A stretch of 64,000 bases of DNA, taken from positions 1-64,000 of the forward strand of contig CAVWYT010000009.1 of assembly GCA_963759295.1 (NCBI GenBank). Direction: 5' to 3'. Origin of the DNA: WHSW01 sp963759295 (GTDB lineage Bacteria > Actinomycetota > Thermoleophilia > Solirubrobacterales > 70-9). Below the pieces are notes generated by a model. It had not been told where the DNA came from. It saw only the letters and a program-made list of their open reading frames with translations, and made no database searches. Position 1 is the stretch's first letter. Every line of letters begins with the position of its first letter. Positions 1-8,026 of the stretch are shown one piece after another. The translations under genes and the position numbers were made by a program.

Positions 1-62
1 CGGCAGGAGGTCCGGAGTGCTGGTTCACCATGAAACCCGTGTCGGGTGGGGCTTCGCCGAGC

Positions 63-100
63 GCCCCGAGCAGGATTCGAACCTGCGGCCTACTGCCGTC
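63..100 (-). other. 3' half of a tRNA gene (truncated)
   Basis: Read on the minus strand, positions 86-70 form a perfect T arm (GCAGG stem, TTCGAAT loop, CCTGC stem), followed by a 7-nt acceptor 3' strand TCGGGGC at 69-63. Upstream of the T arm, GTAGGCC at about 94-88 looks like a variable loop preceded by the 3' strand of an anticodon stem, as in tRNA-Arg-type genes. No matching acceptor 5' strand (GCCCCGA) or D arm follows within the next 80 bases, so only the 3' half is present. Integrating elements often leave a tRNA 3' half behind, so this may mark an old attachment site at the edge of the accessory region. Confidence 0.6.
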
Positions 101-273
101 ATTCGGCCATCCGTACGCGATGAGGGCCGGCAAGGCGTGAGGCGGCTGTGCGGCGCTCCTGCGCCGAGCGGCTGACTGGGGCGAATGCGCTCCAGGTGAA
201 CCAGTGGCCGAATCCGCGCTGCAGCGTCCGCGGGCCGCTCATCGTCAGCTGCCTCGGCCTCTATTCCCTTTGG

Positions 274-711
274 TCAGCCGACGAGGTCGAAGTGATTCAG
301 CGACTTCGTTCCGGACTCGTTCAGGTTTTCGAACACCAACTTTCCGGCGACCCCGTTGAAGTCGCCGGAGCCACCGGTGACGTTGAGCCTGAAGTCGTCG
401 GGCCGATAGTTGCCCCGATACTTGATGTCGCCAGAGCCACCGATCTCACCGTTGAGGTGCGTGATCCCCCGACAACTCAACACGTTGTCTGGCCGAATCT
501 TGCACCGACCATGGTCATTACCGACCTTGTTGTCGTGATTCCGTGGATCGTAGAGTCCCCCTCTGATCCGGAACGCGTCTCTGTTCGGCAGCTCGTGGAA
601 GGTCGCCTTTTCGAGAACCGTGAAGTGGTGATCAAACGAGGCGGAGGCCGGAACGGCGAGCGCTGCGGAGCCGAGCGCCGCGAGAACCGCGGCCAGGATG
701 ATCTTAAGCAT
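274..711 (-). CDS. Secreted AOC-barrel-like (allene oxide cyclase-like) protein
   Basis: This encodes 145 residues with a Sec signal peptide (starts MLKIILAAVLAALGS, ends about ASA, residue 23). The mature part has the G-rich beta-strand pattern of the allene oxide cyclase barrel-like family: a GGLYD turn, a VGNDHGRC segment, CRGITHLNGEIGGSG, then a GGSGDFNGVAGK hairpin near the C-terminus. Such secreted single-barrel proteins are common in actinobacteria and their substrates are unknown. The ATG at 711 is preceded by AGAGAGG with 7 nt spacing. The frame is also open upstream and runs into a broken SnoaL gene, but the signal peptide and Shine-Dalgarno show that translation starts at 711. Family call is from pattern only. 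Confidence 0.6.
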   Translation of the reverse strand: MLKIILAAVLAALGSAALAVPASASFDHHFTVLEKATFHELPNRDAFRIRGGLYDPRNHDNKVGNDHGRCKIRPDNVLSCRGITHLNGEIGGSGDIKYRGNYRPDDFRLNVTGGSGDFNGVAGKLVFENLNESGTKSLNHFDLVG

Positions 712-825
712 GGTTAGGCCTCTCTTTCCAAGTGGTGGAGGTGAGCCGACCCTAACCCGCGCTGCCGAGCGGGTCAATCCGTCCCACGTTCTCCTGCGAC
801 ATCGCCCTACGCAGTATCTCGCGCT

Positions 826-1146
826 ACTGAACTCGGCCACCACCGTGAAGGGCATCTGGGTCTCGACCCCACTTCCTTTCCCGACAGCCGTGACGGTGCC
901 AAGCGCCAGTACCAGGTCGCCCAGATCACGGATGTCGTCGCAGTCGGTCGTCCAACGGTCGAAGAATTGCCTGGCGTCAACGAACCAATCCCGGACCGCG
1001 TCGATTCCAGTCAACTCCGCTTGGAGCTCCGTGAGCCGGTGCTCGAACCGAATCTCCGGGTGCATGTAGCGAAGCGCGCCTGCGACGTCACCGCGGTTGA
1101 ACCGCTCGATGCTCTCCTTGAACAGTTCGACGTTCTCCTGCGACAT
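826..1146 (-). pseudogene. SnoaL-like (NTF2 fold) gene, 3' end deleted
   Basis: The N-terminus MSQENVELFKESIERFNRGD and the following residues match the other SnoaL-like proteins in this array, through the segment FTVVAEF near residue 105. The family then normally continues with a DGKV strand and ends EALEAAGLSE. Here the sequence instead jumps at about 826 into the upstream cassette of another copy (its ATG at 802, its GATACT hexamer at 818-813), read out of frame. This looks like a deletion between two repeated copies. The gene lacks the last strands of the cone-shaped fold and is probably inactive. Its upstream GATACT hexamer and ATGTCGCAGGAG start are intact. Confidence 0.7.
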
Positions 1147-1278
1147 CGCCCGCTCAGTATCGCGCCTGGAGCACGGCGTTTTTTGCGCGGCGCGGTACGA
1201 GGAGCGACCGGTGCTCCCAATAAGACCGGGGCGCTACTCCCGCACCCCGGCGGCTCGGCAGCGATCGTTCACCGCTAC

Positions 1279-2311
1279 CTAAGGGTGCGTTCCCCAGTCG
1301 ACCCTGTTTTGGAGCTTACCGTCGACGACCACGTGCTTGCCCGAGCCGTCCGCGTTGATCACGATCACCTTGCCCCCCGGCGGGCCAGACTCGGGATCGA
1401 ACCGACGGGCGTGGAAGCGGACGTACATGATCATCGTGCCGCTCGGGGACCAGACGGGATTCTGATCCAGCTTCATGGGCTTGCCGTTGCGTAGTCGGGG
1501 GTTGTCGGTGAGCCTGGTCCGCGCGCTGCCGTCGGCGCCCATGACGTAGATGTCGCCCTTGTTTCCGGGCAACTGGACATCCCCGGAGTCGAACGCGATC
1601 ATCTGGCCGTCCGGTGACCAGTCGGGGTGCGAGGCGTTCAGCTTCCACGGGGTGAGGCGCTGCAGGCCGCTTCCGTCGGTGGCGACTACGTGGATGGCCG
1701 ACTTTCTCTTCTCGAAGCTCTTGAACCTCGTGAACGCGATCATGCTCCCGTCGGGAGAGAACTGTGCCTCGGAGTCGAACTCGGCGCCCTTGGGAATCGT
1801 CGTCACCCGCTGAGCCTCGGCCTGGGTGACGCCGTCGGGGTCGGAGGCGGGGATGGTCCAGATTCCCTGCAGGGCCGGGTAGTCGCCCCACTCCGTCTCG
1901 ATCGCCAGGCGGCTGCCGTCCGGGGAGAAGCCCGGCGAGCCATGGAAACCCGCGCCCCGGGTTAGCTGGGTCACCCCGCTCCCGTCAGCGCCCATCAGGT
2001 AAATCTGCACCGCCCTCTTGTGCCCCTCGGCATCGACGCGGTCGCTGTCGAAGGCGATCAACTGTCCGTCCGGCGACCAGTCGGAGTTGATCGAGAAGTC
2101 GACGAGGGTTGGATGTGAGCTTCTGGACCTCGCTGCCGTCGGGCCGGGCGATGTGAATATCGCCGCTGTTCACCTTCGGGCTGAAGCGGACGAAGGAGAT
2201 CAGTCCATCGGGGCCGGGGAACGTTGCCGACGAGGGCGTCACCAGCGCCACAACGCCAACCAGCGAGAGCAGCGGTAGGGCAAAACGCCAATTCAGCCGG
2301 GACTTGAGCAC
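1279..2311 (-). pseudogene. Secreted TolB-like beta-propeller protein, one frameshift
   Basis: The product would be about 340 residues: an N-terminal signal peptide (MLKSRLNWRFALPLL, cut near TPSSA) and a six-bladed WD40-like/TolB propeller. PD40 repeats are visible as FSPDGSRLA, FSPDGSMIAF, WSPDGQMIAF and VWSPSGTMI, each followed by an ADGSG turn and an RLT/QLT strand. The first blade and the rest lie in different frames. The shift falls at the CCC run near 2106-2108; removing one C restores NLVDFSINSDWSPDGQ. It starts with GTG at 2311 after AGGA. Proteins of this type are extracytoplasmic and often bind other proteins or sugars. The frameshift may be a sequencing error rather than true decay. 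Confidence 0.7.
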
Positions 2312-2409
2312 CCTTTCCTCGCCGCGAACCTACAACCCGGATGGCCCCCGGTCAAGCCAGCCCTAGCACTCCACGATCAGGCCATCCGCGCGCTTCGGCA
2401 GGCCGTCGA

Positions 2410-2445
2410 TTAGCGGCGAACGATTTTGACGTTCTCCTGTGACAT
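2410..2445 (-). pseudogene. SnoaL-like start fragment (11 codons)
   Basis: ATG at 2445 opens an 11-codon reading frame, MSQENVKIVRR, followed by TAA at 2412-2410. It begins 3 bases after the TAG of the complete SnoaL gene upstream, in the same TAG-GCG-ATG arrangement seen at 4252-4244. It is the stump of a further tandem copy, almost all of which has been deleted. Confidence 0.65.
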
Positions 2446-2448
2446 CGC

Positions 2449-2838
2449 CTACTCCGACAGCCCGGCGGCTTCGAGGGCCTCTTGCGGTCGGGCGAAGTGT
2501 TGGAACCGAAAGGCCTTGCCGTCCTTGAACTCGACCAACCATCCGTGCGGCTGGTCCACCCCCACACCGCTCTCTTTCCCGCGGAGTCGGACCCGGCCGA
2601 GGACAACAACGCGGTTGCCCGTATCGCGCCACTCGTCCCCGACGAGCACCCACTCCCGGAACTGCTCATCAACCTCCAGCATCCATCGATGCAGTCCCTC
2701 TCGCCCCTCATACGGCTCGCGCTGGAGCCGGCTGACGACCTGAAAGTCCGGGTGCAGCTCATCCGTCGAAAAGTCCCGGTCGCCTCCGTTCCAGCGTTTG
2801 AACCAGGACTGGACCAGCTCCACGTTCTCCTGCGACAT
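2449..2838 (-). CDS. SnoaL-like / NTF2-fold protein (array copy, intact)
   Basis: This is 129 residues, the usual length for single-domain SnoaL-like proteins. It runs from MSQENVELVQSWFKRWNGGD through a GREGLHRWMLE helix and a VVVLGRVRLRGKESG hairpin to the family C-terminus EALEAAGLSE. SnoaL-like domains are small alpha+beta cones that bind hydrophobic ligands; some are polyketide cyclases or isomerases and most are uncharacterised. No catalytic assignment is possible here. A GATACT hexamer ends 9 nt upstream of the ATG and no Shine-Dalgarno precedes it, which suggests a leaderless transcript. It is one of at least six related copies or fragments between 0.8 and 4.3 kb. Confidence 0.85.
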   Translation of the reverse strand: MSQENVELVQSWFKRWNGGDRDFSTDELHPDFQVVSRLQREPYEGREGLHRWMLEVDEQFREWVLVGDEWRDTGNRVVVLGRVRLRGKESGVGVDQPHGWLVEFKDGKAFRFQHFARPQEALEAAGLSE

Positions 2839-2904
2839 CGCCCACGCAGTATCTCGCTCTGGCCGTGGTCTAGCTGAGTAGGAGCTACCGACTGTCCAGA
2901 ACGC

Positions 2905-3299
2905 CTACTCCGACAGCCCGGCGGCTTGGAGGGCTTCCTGCGTCGTCTCGTATCCGGTCACGACATGCGTTACCCGCCCGGCGCGGAACGTCCAGAGCCA
3001 ACTGGTGCGCGCCTTGACCTCGATCCCGTCGCGTCCTCTGAGCGTGGCGGTCGTGCGGGAGACGACATGATCACCGACGCTGATCGCCTCATCGACCTCG
3101 ATGTGGACGGATGCCCACGGCTCGCCCACGCCCGCATAACCTCCTCGCGTGTGCTGTGCACTCCGCGCCACTCGCCGAGATTGCGCGAGTTGTCGAACTT
3201 GATGTCGGGCGCGGCGTTCTCGAACGCGGCGTCCCAGTCGCCTCGGTTCCAGGCAGCCTCGATGGCCGCGCGCACGACCTCCACGTTCTCCTGCGACAT
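2905..3299 (-). pseudogene. SnoaL-like protein (array copy) with one frameshift
   Basis: The N-terminal half (MSQENVEVVRAAIEAAWNRG to REEVMRAW) and the C-terminal half (EPWASVHIEVDEAISVGDHV to EALQAAGLSE) are in different frames. Adding one base to the CCC run at about 3125-3127 joins them into a normal protein of about 131 residues. The upstream cassette (GATACT 9 nt before ATG; the box AGCTCCTACTCAGCTAGG further up) is nearly identical to those of the copies at 2838 and 3768. It is either a recent pseudogene or an intact gene with an indel error. Confidence 0.75.
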
Positions 3300-3372
3300 C
3301 GCCTACGCAGTATCTCGCTATGGCCGTGGCCTAGCTGAGTAGGAGCTATGGAAGGGCCAGAACGCTCGGTAT

Positions 3373-3768
3373 TTAGTCCGACGGCTTGGCGGCTTCGAGG
3401 GCCTCGGCTTCCTCTTGGAACATCCGAAGGCGTGTGATCTGGCCGTTCTCGACCGTGTACACGAACGTACTCCTCGCGATCACTTCGATTCCTTCGCGCC
3501 CCCGCAGGTGGGCGGTGTTTGGAACCACGACGTGGGAGCCCACCTGTCTAAAGCCGTGGGTTTCAAGTTCGACGGTTTCGAACGTCGACCAGAACTCGCT
3601 GCTAACAGCCTTGATCTCGCCACCCCGATAGACGCCTTTGAGCGGCCCTTCAGAACGCGACCAGTCAACTTCCGCATCGGAGTGCCACAGGGCCCTCACC
3701 GTCGGCCGGTCTCGCTGGTTCCACGCTTCGATGGCGCGCCGCACAATCTCCACGTTCTCCTGCGACAT
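3373..3768 (-). CDS. SnoaL-like / NTF2-fold protein (array copy, intact)
   Basis: This is 131 residues, starting MSQENVEIVRRAIEAWNQRD and ending EALEAAKPSD. It contains the GVYRGGEIKAVSSEF segment and the hairpin VVVPNTAHLRGREGIEV typical of the family. An upstream in-frame ATG at 3801 would add MPRPERDTARA, but that stretch is the conserved promoter cassette, so the ATG at 3768 is preferred. GATACT lies 9 nt upstream. The function is unknown; NTF2-like proteins of this class usually act on or bind small hydrophobic molecules. It is the best-preserved copy together with those at 2449 and 3839. Confidence 0.85.
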   Translation of the reverse strand: MSQENVEIVRRAIEAWNQRDRPTVRALWHSDAEVDWSRSEGPLKGVYRGGEIKAVSSEFWSTFETVELETHGFRQVGSHVVVPNTAHLRGREGIEVIARSTFVYTVENGQITRLRMFQEEAEALEAAKPSD

Positions 3769-3838
3769 CGCCCGCGCAGTATCCCGCTCTGGCCGTGGCA
3801 CTAGCTGAGTAGGAGCTATGGAACGGACAGAACGCGCC

Positions 3839-4246
3839 CTACTCCGACAGCCCGGCGGCTTCGAGGGCTTCCTGGTGATCGAGGTAGGAGACGACCCCGG
3901 TCACCTTGCCGTTCCTGAAATCGACCAGGTAGGCGATCGGCGAGCTGGTCTCGGCGCGGCTCTCCCTGCCGCGCCCGCTGAAACGCCCCAAGAACAGTGC
4001 CTGGTCGCCGAGGTCGCGAGCTTCCGCGATCTCGATCCGGATCTCCGCGAAGGCCTCGTCGAGCTCCTGCAAGAACTTCCTTACGCCGCGCCGACCGCGG
4101 TAGACCGCTGTGTCTCCGCCAAGCAACCTCTGGACCGCGGGCCGCCACTCCACGTCCGGGTCGTAGATCTCCACCGCTCCCTCGGTGTTTTCGCGGTTGT
4201 ACGCATCGATCGCGCGCCGCCAGGCATCAACGTTCTCCTCCGACAT
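3839..4246 (-). CDS. SnoaL-like / NTF2-fold protein (array copy, intact)
   Basis: This is 135 residues, starting MSEENVDAWRRAIDAYNREN, with the YRGRRGVRKFLQELDEAF helix, an FLGRFSGRGRES hairpin, a YLVDFRNGKV strand and the C-terminus EALEAAGLSE. Unlike the other copies it has no GATACT cassette. It starts 3 nt after the TAG of a vanished upstream copy whose last residues (ELGLSE) are still readable, so it was once the second gene of a tandem pair, and its current promoter is not evident. Confidence 0.85.
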   Translation of the reverse strand: MSEENVDAWRRAIDAYNRENTEGAVEIYDPDVEWRPAVQRLLGGDTAVYRGRRGVRKFLQELDEAFAEIRIEIAEARDLGDQALFLGRFSGRGRESRAETSSPIAYLVDFRNGKVTGVVSYLDHQEALEAAGLSE

Positions 4247-4249
4247 CGC

Positions 4250-4275
4250 CTACTCCGACAGCCCGAGCTCCCGGA
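4250..4275 (-). pseudogene. C-terminal stump of a SnoaL-like gene
   Basis: Minus-strand codons spell ELGLSE followed by TAG at 4252-4250, the characteristic C-terminus of this family. Upstream of it the reading frame is unrelated. The TAG is followed by GCG and the ATG of the next copy. It is a deletion remnant and shows the array was longer. Confidence 0.55.
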
Positions 4276-4311
4276 CACCGCCCCACCAGCCCGAGAGAGA
4301 CAACCGGCGCG

Positions 4312-4445
4312 TTACGGCTGCTGCTGCTGCGGCGCCGGTTTGAGCATGATCGCGGGCCGCAGCGGGGCTGCCCGGCGCCCTCGGGTACCTGGGCCTCGGT
4401 CGGGGCGGTCTGGGCGGTCTGGCGGACTGGATCTTTGTCTGTCAT
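4312..4445 (-). CDS. Small hypothetical protein, probable frameshift
   Basis: ATG at 4445 is preceded by a strong AGGAGGGACCC Shine-Dalgarno. The first 27 codons read MTDKDPVRQTAQTAPTEAQV and then PEGAGQP. After the GGGG run at 4364-4367 (plus strand) the other frame continues RPAIMLKPAPQQQQP and stops at 4312, giving a plausible 43-44-residue protein. Without the shift the frame continues as low-quality sequence through the SnoaL stump to 4227. I do not recognise the family. The good ribosome site is the main reason to keep it. Confidence 0.35.
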
Positions 4446-4471
4446 GGGTCCCTCCTGGCCTTCGGCGCGGC

Positions 4472-4642
4472 GGCACCGGTGCCTTCTTCGCCAACCGTGG
4501 CGACGAACTACACGCGATCGGGAGCCTCGCGCCGCTGATCGAGGGCGCGATCGGCTGCATCGTGATCAGGCCGGATGGCAGCCGACAGCTCTCTCACGTG
4601 ATGCCTGATCCGATCGCGGAGCAGCAGAACCCTTCGGGTTAG
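4472..4642 (+). pseudogene. Possible coding remnant, unrecognised
   Basis: The frame reading GTGAFFANRGDELHAIGS and on to SHVMPDPIAEQQNPSG before TAG at 4640 has protein-like composition but no usable start codon close by and no ribosome site. It sits opposite the start of the small minus-strand gene. It may be the 3' end of a gene whose front was lost. No function can be assigned. Confidence 0.2.
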
Positions 4643-4688
4643 AGCCGTCCCTCGGGGTTGACCCCGCCCCGTGGCACGAGATGGTCGC

Positions 4689-4796
4689 GTATACCGAGCG
4701 GGTACCGCGCTGTAGGAGCCTTCTGGCTGTCAACCGGCAACGAGCCTCGCCTCATCGGGAGGCCAGACCCGAGGCCACAACACCAGGAGGCCCGAA
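4689..4796 (+). promoter_or_regulatory. Repeated upstream cassette, copy A
   Basis: This is the first of five cassettes placed immediately upstream of secreted-protein genes. It has two TACCG boxes 11 bp apart (TACC at 4692 and 4703), then the conserved TAGGAGCCTTCTGGCTGTC at about 4713-4731. After that come AACCGGCA, GCCTC-ATCGG-GAGGC (a short hairpin) and the Shine-Dalgarno CAGGAGG before ATG 4797. The 11-bp direct repeat is the right geometry for a dimeric activator binding one face of the helix. Promoter/operator role is inference from conservation. Confidence 0.55.
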
Positions 4797-5724
4797 ATGA
4801 GGGCCCACACGATCACTACCAAGGCGAGCACGATCGTTTCCGGCGGCATCCTCGCGCTGGGCCTCGCCGTCGTGCTCCTGGCCGCCACCGCGAGCACCGC
4901 CAGCGCGGAACGCGCCAAACGCGCCTTTACCTCTGGTGCGCACCCCTACCGACGACCCCGACTACTTCGGCACTCGTCGACGGCGGCTGCCTTGAGTCCG
5001 TCGGGCGAAGGGAGGTCTTCGACTTCGGCGACCGGCGGGTCGGAACGACGAGCCCGGCGCAGGGCTTTGAGGTGGGGGTCTTCGGCAACGATCCACCCCC
5101 CTTCAACCCCACGATCAGCGTCTCCGGCGACTACACCCAGACCAATAGCTGCCCACCGACGCTGTCGGGGCCTTTTGGCATGGGCGGCAGCTGCCTCATC
5201 ACCGTCACCTTCAACCCCACGGACACCGGGCCCAAGCGCGGCACCCTGCGCACCGGACCCGGGGGCCCGACGCTGCCGCTGACCGGCAAGGGGGTCAGCA
5301 CCCGACCCCGCCGGTCCTGCCCCTGACGCTCGACGAGTCCGTGCGGGACCCCCAGCCGCTGGGGGGGAGGGGCGTGGTCAACATCAATTACGCCCAGATG
5401 GAAATCGGCCACTGTCACGCTCGCGGGTGCCCGGTCTACGACGCCAAGCTCGTGCTCGGAGGCGACGTCATAAAGACCACGAAGCGCTTCAAGGTCGGTG
5501 CCGAGATCGAGCGCCGAGTCCGCCATCGCCCGATCGAGGCCAGAGTCAAGCACCTGAAGCAGCTCAAGAAGGAGCCGACGAACCCCAAGATCACGATCAA
5601 GTTCACGGCGACTGATGAGTTCGGTCAGCGGGTCACCGACGAGCGCAAGGTCGAGCTCTGTCACCCACTGATCCAGGTCGGCCACGATGATTTTATCTGC
5701 CGGTGGCACCCCTCAGAGAAATGA
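4797..5724 (+). pseudogene. Secreted choice-of-anchor D-type protein, two frameshifts
   Basis: The start MRAHTITTKASTIVSGGILA leads into a signal peptide ending TASA. The middle (VFDFGDRRVGTTSPAQGFEV, SGDYTQTNSCPPTL, SCLITVTFNPTDTGPKRGTL) is an ASPM/SPD-2/Hydin-type immunoglobulin-like domain, as in choice-of-anchor D proteins. The C-terminal 130 residues (GCPVYDAKLVLGG, KITIKFTATDEFGQ) are a different beta-rich domain. Shifts occur near 4925-4950 and near 5300, where ACCCG would have to be ACCCCG. A paralogue with the same first two parts and another C-terminal domain lies at 9251. It is probably exported and cell-surface or extracellular. Confidence 0.6.
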
Positions 5725-5767
5725 TCTGCTCTACCGCGAGGTTGACGTAACCAGCTGAGAGGGCTGT

Positions 5768-5803
5768 GCGGGCGCCCCGGCCGAAATGACCGGGGCGTCC
5801 CGC
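5768..5803 (+). terminator. GC-rich hairpin downstream of a secreted-protein gene
   Basis: GCGGG-CGCCCCGG (5768-5780) pairs with CCGGGGCG-T-CCCGC (5790-5803) around the loop CCGAAATGA, giving 13 bp with one bulged T. No U-tract follows, so a classical intrinsic terminator is uncertain. A similar element with the near-identical loop CCGGAATGA recurs at 8979. Confidence 0.5.
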
Positions 5804-5940
5804 AGCGAGCGAACGCGGGTGCCCGCCGGGCTGCGGGAGTTAGGCACGTCGGTTTTTCGAAGTTCGCTCCCGGACACTGTCCCACTGCGTCTGCCAAAAA
5901 CGCCGCCTTCGCACGCCTAGACCACGCCCAGCCCGACCGA

Positions 5941-6045
5941 GGTACCGAGCGTATACCGCCGTGTAGGAGCCTTCTGGCTATCAACCGGCACCGCGCCTCG
6001 CCTCATCGGGAGGCCAGGGGAGGCCACACCACAGGAGGTCCCAGG
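5941..6045 (+). promoter_or_regulatory. Repeated upstream cassette, copy B
   Basis: TACCG boxes at 5943 and 5954 (11-bp spacing) are followed by the conserved GTGTAGGAGCCTTCTGGC, AACCGGCACCG, the GCCTC/GAGGC mini-hairpin and CAGGAGG, 9 nt before ATG 6046. The match to copies A, C and D is close to base-for-base over 105 bp. Confidence 0.55.
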
Positions 6046-6556
6046 ATGCGGGCGCACACGATTCTGAACGAAGGATCGCACCGCGGTCCAAGGTCCGAGA
6101 GGAATCTGATGAGGACGGAAGCCACATATTCTGGCTTTGCATCGCAGCCGCCGTCGCCGTCGTCGTGATCGCGGCCCCCGCAGCATCCGCTGGCGTCGTC
6201 AAGTACGACACGACGCTGAACGGCCACAAGGAGAGAATCTGGTTCCACGGCGACGTAAAGTCAGAGGTCGGGAAGTGCGAGCGTCGGCGACAGGTGGTCC
6301 TGTTCAAGGTGCGGCCCGGGGCGGATCGCAAGGTCGGCGTTCGCCGAAGCAACAGGTGGGGCGGGTGGGAATTCACCGTGCTCAATTTCACCCCGCGCGG
6401 GGCGGGCGCTTCTATGCCAAGGTGACGCGCGAGCTGCACAAAGACAACGGGTTCGTGTGCCTCGCCGACCGCTCGCCAAACCACGGCGCGTTGCCGTTCT
6501 GCGCAGCCGTGCAACCGTGCAACTTCTCCGGTTCGGGCAGGATTCGGGCAGGATGA
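6046..6556 (+). pseudogene. Small secreted protein, two frameshifts, function unknown
   Basis: The start MRAHTILNEG resembles that of the neighbour at 4797, but the hydrophobic segment (CIAAAVAVVVIAAPAASAG) is in another frame, so a shift lies between 6046 and about 6130. The mature part has VVKYDTTLNG, GDVKSEVGKCERRRQVVLFK, VRPGADRKVGVRRSN and, after a second shift at the GGGG near 6396-6399, RFYAKVTRELHKDNGFVC then LADRS. This pattern (SEVGKC, VLFK.RPGADRK, G.. W, YAKV, C.ADRS) recurs in small secreted actinobacterial proteins of unknown role. The exact 3' end is uncertain because the frame stays open past the conserved part. Confidence 0.5.
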
Positions 6557-6650
6557 CTGCTGCTCGGGGAGTGAGGCGATCCGACGCCAGCGCTTGGCAA
6601 CACCTGACGAACGGTCAACCCGGCGCCGCTGGCACGCAACTTAATAACCG

Positions 6651-6687
6651 GGCGGGCACCCGCAGCGAGCGAACGCGGGTGCCCGCC
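6651..6687 (+). terminator. Perfect 13-bp GC hairpin
   Basis: GGCGGGCACCCGC (6651-6663) and GCGGGTGCCCGCC (6675-6687) form a perfect 13-bp stem with loop AGCGAGCGAAC. The loop plus right arm and the following GGGCTGC also occur at about 5804-5834 next to the earlier hairpin, so this is a repeated element. No T-run follows. It lies between two secreted-protein genes, where a terminator would be expected. Confidence 0.5.
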
Positions 6688-6778
6688 GGGCTGCCCGCTG
6701 CGCACAAACGCTCGACACGGGGGCCGGGAGACGAATCGCGGTCACCAGAGGTCGTCGATTACCGCCCTCAGCCCGGCC

Positions 6779-6849
6779 GTGTACCGAGCATGTACCGCGC
6801 TGTCGTAGAGCTTGCGCAAGGCATTACTCGACTCCAACAAAGGGAAGCC
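6779..6849 (+). promoter_or_regulatory. Repeated upstream cassette, copy E (operator part only)
   Basis: CAGCCCGGC followed by GTACCGAGC at 6781 and TGTACCGCGCTGT (second GTACC at 6792, 11 bp on) match the 5' part of the other cassettes. The downstream part differs: instead of GAGCCTTCTGGC it has GAGCTTGCGCAAGGC and a short spacer ending AAAGGGAAGCC before ATG 6850. Conservation of only the TACCG repeat suggests that this is the functional core. Confidence 0.45.
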
Positions 6850-8026
6850 ATGAAGAAGCCAATCGTTCTCATCGCGGCGATCGTCGCGATCGTCGCGGCG
6901 GCGGCGATCGCGGGGACGACGCTCGGGCGCAGGCGAGCCATGTGAGCTGCGGCGACACGATCACCACCGACACGACCCTCGACAACGACCTCGTCGACTG
7001 CCCCACCAACGGGATCGTGATCGGCGCCGACAACGTCACCCTCGATCTCAACGGCCACACGATCGACGGCGACGGCACCGTCCAGACGTGTGGCCCGAGG
7101 TGCCGTCTCGAGGATGCGGGCGTCAGCATCTTCAATCACGACGGGATCACGGTGAAGGACGGCTCGATACGCCAATTCGTGGACGGGCTCGGCGCCACCG
7201 GGGCCCGCGACATTCGTCTGCTCGGCCTTGCCGTGTCGCGGAACGGCGGCTTCGGCGGCTTCGGCATCACGGTGGGAGCCGCTGAGCGGATCTTGATCCG
7301 AAACTGCTCGGTCAATCGCACGACCGGCGACAGCGCTGGGCTACTGGTCACAACATCGAGTGGGCCCGGGGTAGAACATGACGGCCCAGCGCGTCACGTC
7401 CGGGTCGTCAACAGCTCGTTCCGGCACAACGGTGACGGAATCCGCTCCTTTCGGCGCCAAGGACAGCGTGATCAAGCGGAACCTGCTCTCGGACAACAGG
7501 GGTGCGGGGATCGCCTGGGCAGGCTCGCGCTATCGGCTGATCCGCAACCGCATCGTTCGAAACGAGACCGGCATCGTCGTCAACGGCAACCACAACGTGA
7601 TCGCCCGCAATCGCGTCTCCCACAGCAGGGGCGACGGCGTCGACATCGGCGGTGGACGCGGCAACCTGCTCGCCCGCAACGTCATCGCCGGGGCCGCCAC
7701 CGGCATCCGGCTCAGCGGCGAACTCGAACCGGGAAGGGGAGGAGCCGGGCATACCGTGATCCGAGGCAACCGCCTGCGACGGGCAGATCACGATGGAGTG
7801 CTCGTGGACTTGACCGCCGAGCACACCCTGCTCCGCCACAACAGTGCGCGCCACGCACAAGACGACGGCTTCGACGTCAACGACCGCACCACGAAGCTGA
7901 GCCGGAACCGAGGCGACGCGTAACGGCGACCTCGGCATCGAGGCGGTGCGCGGCGTGATCGACGGCGGCGGGAACGTCGCCCGCAAGAACGGAGACCGGC
8001 GCCAGTGCAAGCACGTGCCGGTGTAA
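6850..8026 (+). pseudogene. Secreted right-handed beta-helix (PbH1) protein, three frameshifts
   Basis: Residues 1-26 (MKKPIVLIAAIVAIVAAAAI) are a signal peptide. The rest is a parallel beta-helix of the NosD/pectate-lyase type: GIVIGADNVTLDLNGHTIDG opens the first coil, followed by repeated NRI/NV turns such as IRNRIVRNETGIVVNGNHNV. It ends GVIDGGGNVARKNGDRRQC. Shifts lie at the GGG near 6922-6930, at TTT 7449-7451 (restoring DGIRSFGAKDSV) and at GG near 7907-7911 (restoring NRATRNGDLGIEAV). Such proteins usually bind or cleave polysaccharides. No catalytic site is recognisable. Three homopolymer shifts in one gene point to either error-prone sequence or a long-dead gene. Confidence 0.65.

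Noticed and set aside
274..1146. A single 290-residue protein made of SnoaL-like and AOC-like parts
   Set aside because: The join runs through a promoter cassette read out of frame, and the AOC-like part has its own Shine-Dalgarno, ATG and signal peptide at 711.
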